Under the pieces are notes generated by a model, which was given only the letters and a program-made list of their open reading frames with translations, did not search any database and was not told where the DNA came from. From Citrus sinensis (taxonomy: Eukaryota > Streptophyta > Magnoliopsida > Sapindales > Rutaceae): DNA of 64,000 bases. The position numbers were made by a program, and so were the translations under genes. Each line of letters begins with the position of its first letter. The first letter of the stretch is position 1. Where the stretch lies: assembly GCF_022201045.2 (NCBI RefSeq), contig NC_068559.1, positions 21,273,501 to 21,337,500 on the forward strand, in the 5' to 3' direction. Shown here in pieces: positions 58,877 to 64,000 of the stretch.

Positions 58877-61800
58877 TTATTGTCCATAAACCAACTCTTT
58901 CAAAGATCTTAAAGGCGAGTTGAATCCATACGCTATGGTGTCTCTCCACAAAGCTATTCCTGTTATACATGGAAATATATCAGAATCTCCTTCATGTTGA
59001 ACATCATCAGCCAAGGATAGGATTAACTTTTATTTAATTTTGCAGCTTATCAATCAGCGTATTGTTGCCTAGCAATACAAAGAGAGGAAGAGAGAGAAAG
59101 GACCTATCCAGGAAACTAAACCAGCTGTCGCTGCCAAAAAGAATTCCTTGCTGATAACATTGGAACTGGGATCACAGTAAAATGCTTTCACTTAGATTAG
59201 TGAACTCCCATTCAGAAAAACAATGGAAACCTAAAATTGTAATTGAAGATTGAAAATTTAAAATTTTCTTACCAGTAAAGGCAAACAAGATTTCCATACC
59301 CATAAAATAGAGTTGCCCAAGAGGAACCAGTGAACCTGCAATCATAGTTGAATGTACAGGTTAATGATATTAATACATTTACACTTCGTTCAACTATCAA
59401 GTACATCTTAAGAAGGCCAAGAATTGCAAGGTTTAAGTTTCAGGATAGGATAGAGGTTAGGAAGGATCTTGAAACCAACAGTTCAAGTTTAAACAAAAAT
59501 ATTCGAAATTGCATATGCAAACCATACCAATGGCTATCTTATATATGAATCAGATAAAGGAACACTTGGGGAAGAGCATTACCACATGAAATCGCGAATA
59601 AAGAGTGCACGTGGGATCAGAAGTCCATTTCCGATCATTGCAAGCAGCATTGAGGATGCTGATAATCCTTTAATGTTATCAGGGTTTAGAAAATTTGTCC
59701 ACTAAACAGGCAGCAGAAACCTTGGTCAGAGAGGCACATAAAATACTTAAGATTTATGATCTTTCAAGATTTAGAAGCATAGCATACACAAAAATTACCA
59801 TTTGTGAAACTGGCATCCACATGAACAGAAGTGTAGCAGTCCATCCAGAAATTGCTCGAACAAACTTAACTCCTTGCTTTGAAAGTTTGCCCATTCTTGC
59901 CTGCAAATCTTGGCAGTAACAAGTTCAAAAGTCTGCTAAACTGGGCTGCCTATATCTATTTATTAATTTGAAGAAAAAAAGAAACGACACAGAACTGTAC
60001 CTCAATGATATCATTCTTAGATAAAAATCCATTGTCATATTTCAAGGGCATGCTTAAAATTTACCAGATCCCCTATGATAGCAGTTTTTCTAGAAAGAAA
60101 CTAGATGGCAAGATCTTTGGATTACTATATAAATATTTAATCAGACATACCATCTAACATACCCTGTCAAGAATATTCACATGCCCAAACATCAAAAATC
60201 AACAGAATTTAATATTTAGACATGCTCATCTTAGTTTTAGTCATACTTCCCTATCCATACAGAGTTTCAACAAATTAATCTAATAACCTAATCAGGTTGA
60301 GTTTCAGCTAGTACAGTATCATCCGGGGATGTTGGTGAAACTCTTGTACTTCGCAAAAAATAAAAACAATTACAAACGTCAATCACAGCAACTACTGCAC
60401 CAGAAAGCAGCTGCAATTAAAAGTTTCCAAGCTTAATACTTTAGCATCAATGTTTGATCATTAAAATGCCAAAATGCTCTTTTCTACATCACTGCACTAC
60501 AAGTGCTTTAATGCAATTAGGTGAAATATGAACGTAGCAACTGGCAAATAACTATTGCTGTATGTTCTTATTTAAGTTTATTGTTAATTGGATATAAGAG
60601 TTTGTAATCCAAAGCTGACCATACTCTACCTAAACCATACCCTTTTGTTTGCCATTTGCTAAAAGATCCTGATGCTAGAGTTTTGCAATTGAAACATTTC
60701 TCCAGGACCAGAGCTAGAAGAATGAAGCCAGGGTCATGTTGGCCCAGCCAGTTGAAAACTTAGAATAAATGTTTTTTCCTTTTTCTTTTTTCCTGATATG
60801 AAATAAAGATATCAAGACAGCATGGGTTGCATTCAAATTTTATTACTTTGTCTAAAGAAATTCAATTTTCTACATATCTCAAGGTTTTTTATGACAATAA
60901 AACAAGACAACAATCAGCTTTGCACCTTGTTGTCAGCTTAAAATTAAGCCTATCATGACATGGCATACTCCCTTTTCCTTCAATTTAAGCCAAAAAGACT
61001 AGGCTCTACATCAAAGGATTTCTCCAACATATTATCACTAATTCACCATCTAGAAAAATTAATGATCAATGGCTTTATAATTTTTCTTATATTTTTGGTG
61101 ATACAAATGTGTTACTGTAATCAGGGGCAAAATATTAATCCAAAAAGTGATATAAATCTTACCATAACAACAGTTGCCACACCTACGACAAAAGCTATAG
61201 TCCCAGGCAAGATACTATTTGGTATAGTGGGTACAAACGTGGACCATATAACCTGCATTCAAATTCATACACAAAAAAGTAAGAGTATGAAGACTTGAAC
61301 AAGATCAACATCTTAATTTCTTAAAATGCCAAGATGAATACATTGAAAACTGGATAATTGTAAATGAATATCTCTCTGCATACGCAAGATGAGAGAGAGA
61401 GAGAGATTACTTGGGGAAGAGCCGTCAGTCCGCCAACTGTTATAACATCTTCCCAGAATCGCCAAAGTCCAGTATTAAGCATGTTAAAGTAATTTAGGAA
61501 GTTTAAAACAAGACCAGTCGCCACAACTACTGAGATGGCTATGAAGTGAGGCATAGGCATTGCTTCTCCCACAGCAAGCTGTGAAATTACCACATATGTG
61601 GAAACAACACCCAAGGTTTGAACAACTATTGCCTCTTTCTCCCTCTTCTTTATAAAATATGACAGGAGTGAGAGATTCCCAAGTAAACCAGTCAGCATTC
61701 CCTGTATTCAAAACATCCTCTTCCTCAGATTTGTATCACCAAAACGGAAATTATGAAAATTAGACTGTGTACTTTTACAACATAGAACCCACGGTCATTG

Positions 61801-63012
61801 AAATATGTGTTATCGTGTTATTATACAATTCTCCATATGCTTTAGCTATTAGCGTTGTAGCAATATATTCAGCAATCTCCCCTCAACTAAGTTCTTAAGA
61901 TAAAATTTTAAAATTCACTAGGAGTAGGATAAGAACCAAAAACATACAAAAAATGGTAAATCCTACAAAACCTGATATGTTGACTTTTACATTTTTACCC
62001 AAGTTTCACAAATAGCCAAAGATATGCCAGTATGAAAAGAAGGGACTACCTGCAACAAGAGGAAAAACTTATAAACAATGCTCTCAAAGATTACAAATTC
62101 CTGCTGTTTCCTTACCAGCCAGGGAACTGCCAAAAGGGCAGCCTTATTTCCTGCTAACAGATTGCGGGCATTTAGGATTATCTGAGGTAGTTGCAGTAAC
62201 ATAAAGGGGATATTTGCTGCTCCAGAGAACTTGGCTGTTAACGAATTCCATTCCTCAAAGGCTTTATTGCTCCTAAAATTTGCCGATTCCTTGTGTAACA
62301 TTCCCGCCAAAAATAAATCATAAGCACTATTAGTCTCATCATATATCAAGGTTATTCTGAAATTTCAATCAATTAGGTTATTTTATCTCCATTTTAAAGA
62401 ACTCGCCCACTAGAGAACATGAAATGTAAGATCTCTGAAAAACAAACATTGGAATCAATAAATTTCATTCAATCAATCTGGGCTTTACTGAGAGCTTATA
62501 CAATATCATTCAATAAACTGGCTGGTACTATCACAATACTTAAAACATTCGTCTTCTCTCTCAGTTCATGTTTGATTCCAAAGAAACTGAGATATCATAT
62601 AATGAGCTAATGCCCCAGTTAATTTCTTCCCAGTTTCCTTTATTCATTTAATTTTTCCCAGAAGTCAAACTTGCTAAAAGTTTATCATTCATCATAGAAC
62701 CCAGAAAGCAAAATTTGATTTTTATCACAAATAAACAAAAAAAATGTTCATTGTTGGTTGTCATTGTACCTGGTGAAAAGGGTGAGGCACATCCGAGTCA
62801 CCGGCAGAAACGGGACTGAGTCGGCGATGAAGTGTAGCAAGCGTGTAGTGACTTATAAACAGCACATTGTTAAGCTTGCCAGCAGGCTTGTTTACAGACA
62901 AGGACTTAAGTGGAAGAGATTGAGACGTGGAAAGGCAATCTGGGTATCGGTAAAAAGGTTCCTTAGAAGGTTTCGCAGCTGAAAAATGAACCACAAAAGC
63001 CTTAGCAGCCAT
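58877..63012 (-). CDS. MEX1: Chloroplast maltose exporter (MEX1-like)
   Basis: Nine exons on the minus strand: 63012-62770, 62289-62116, 61701-61411, 61252-61163, 59900-59799, 59701-59583, 59335-59273, 59165-59104 and 58959-58877, giving about 408 residues, close to Arabidopsis MEX1. The N-terminus is a plastid transit peptide rich in Ser, Lys and Leu. Conserved stretches in order: AKFSGAANIPFMLLQLPQII, LTGLLGNLSLLSYFIKKREK, LWRFWEDVITVGGLTALPQ, VSGWTATLLFMWMPVSQM (as IS-GW), WTNFLNPDNIKGLS, LLIPRALFIRDFMW, ATLFYGYGN and GIALWRDTIAYGFNSPLRSL. The protein sits in the inner plastid envelope and exports maltose made from starch at night. The exon 2 acceptor (CACAAG) has a weak pyrimidine tract and is fixed by reading frame only. 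Confidence 0.92.
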
Positions 63013-63698
63013 TTTATTTGAATTCAAAGCGTTCTAGTTCTAGTCAGTGAATGAGTAAATAGAAAGCACGGAGGTGACAGCACAAGTGGTAACTGTACTT
63101 TGGAAGAAAGTGAGGGCTTGAGGATCTATAGGGAGACACGTGGTGGGGAGTTTAGATATTCGCGGCTTAGTACGGCGAGATATCTTGGGTTCCACAAAAG
63201 TAAACGAGTACGAGATCTCGGATCTTGTCTCGCGGTGTTTCGGTTTGAGTTATATTTCATAGGATTGTTCAGGATTTAATTCAATCTACTCAATTCGTCT
63301 GATCTGTAAAAATTTAATTTGTATAAATTTAATCTGTAAATTTGTAGATTGTATATAAATTAAAAATTTAAAAATTCGCAGTCGATGGATTGAATATGGA
63401 ATTTACTTCTATAAATTCATAATTCGTGAATCTATAAAAAAAATTCTATATATATATTTAGTTAAAAAATTATTATAAATCTAATTAAAGAATATTATAA
63501 ATGTGACATTATATAGTTACATAAGCACTATAACATATTTTAGTCATTATTCAATAATAATAAAAAAAATAATTAAATAATCAAATATACAAATATAACT
63601 TGTAAAAATTATAAAACAAAATAAAAATAAAGTCACACGTACTAGTAAAAGTAAAGTAACATAACGTCAAGTCACCAACAATTTACAAACAAAAAACC
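63013..63698. other. Intergenic DNA upstream of the MEX1-like gene
   Basis: Promoter side of the MEX1-like gene, then AT-rich DNA from 63250. No gene seen. Confidence 0.45.
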
Positions 63699-64000
63699 TT
63701 AAGCTTCCCCACAGTCACATGTACTAGCAACACCTAATATTTGTTCGATACACTCTCGACACCGATTTGAAGGATGTTGGCCGCACGATTCCAACGAGAG
63801 CAAGTCATTTTCTTCCCCAAGTCCATCGACCCACTTCACAATCACTGGTTCCAGCCAAACAATTGCACTATCACAACCTTCAAGATCGGCACTCGTACTT
63901 CTCTTGATTCCCATCGTTGATGGCTCCGTAATCACCACTTTTTGACAAGTACAACAACCCTGGTGAATGATCAGACTGTGTTTGGTTTCAGAAACTTCGT
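63699..64000 (-). CDS. C-terminal end of an unrecognised protein (cut by window end)
   Basis: A minus-strand frame is open from the window edge for about 100 codons to the TAA at 63699-63701, ending VASTCDCGEA. It is Cys-rich in clusters: CCTCQK, GCDSAIVWLEP, SNRCRECIEQI and CDCGEA. The middle, WLEPVIVKWVDGLGEEN, looks like folded protein rather than random sequence, and composition is more GC-rich than the flanks. I do not recognise the family. It could be a last exon, with its start outside the window. Confidence 0.5.
   Translation of the reverse strand, partial: EVSETKHSLIIHQGCCTCQKVVITEPSTMGIKRSTSADLEGCDSAIVWLEPVIVKWVDGLGEENDLLSLESCGQHPSNRCRECIEQILGVASTCDCGEA

Overview
This window is plant nuclear DNA, almost certainly from a eudicot. 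The evidence is GT-AG introns, plant-only gene families (chloroplast maltose exporter, folate-biopterin transporter, P-class PPR protein, CYP89A P450s), AT-rich intergenic DNA, and plant SINEs, TRIMs, MULEs and hAT MITEs. I cannot name the species from sequence alone.

Left part (1-37 kb) is a CYP89A cytochrome P450 cluster inside transposon-rich DNA. There are five intronless CYP89A genes: four on the minus strand (1-1468, cut by the window edge; 5060-6598; 15989-17527; 18816-20405) and one on the plus strand (35552-37159). The flanks are duplicated in blocks: the DNA upstream of gene 1 recurs without a gene at 9453-12280, and the DNA upstream of gene 4 recurs behind gene 2. Paralogous blocks that lack an insertion act as empty-site controls, so several SINEs, MITEs and a TRIM nested in a SINE can be delimited with target-site duplications (TSDs). 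Other elements here are a 1.5-kb solo LTR, a 1-kb non-autonomous MULE and a hAT relic. The largest is a 7.1-kb Mutator-like element (25210-32336; 9-bp TSD, matching termini) with a MURA-type transposase gene facing a 9-exon Ulp1/C48 SUMO-protease-like gene, both carrying only in-frame stops, and with arrays of GC-rich imperfect palindromes near both ends. A second MULE (33449-35408) carries a piece of an R2R3-MYB gene (a Pack-MULE) and sits against the TATA region of the fifth CYP89A gene.

Right part (37-64 kb) is ordinary gene-rich DNA: DNA polymerase delta subunit 4 (37665-38852, +), a folate-biopterin transporter (39289-42283, -), mitochondrial-type ribosomal protein uS5 (45295-50207, -; 8 exons), a large single-exon PPR protein (52460-55579, +), a MEX1-like chloroplast maltose exporter (58877-63012, -; 9 exons), and the C-terminal end of an unrecognised protein at the right edge. 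These genes have separate housekeeping roles (DNA replication, folate transport, organelle translation and RNA processing, starch breakdown) and do not form one pathway. The CYP89A copies are probably ER-anchored monooxygenases that diverge in both coding sequence and promoter.
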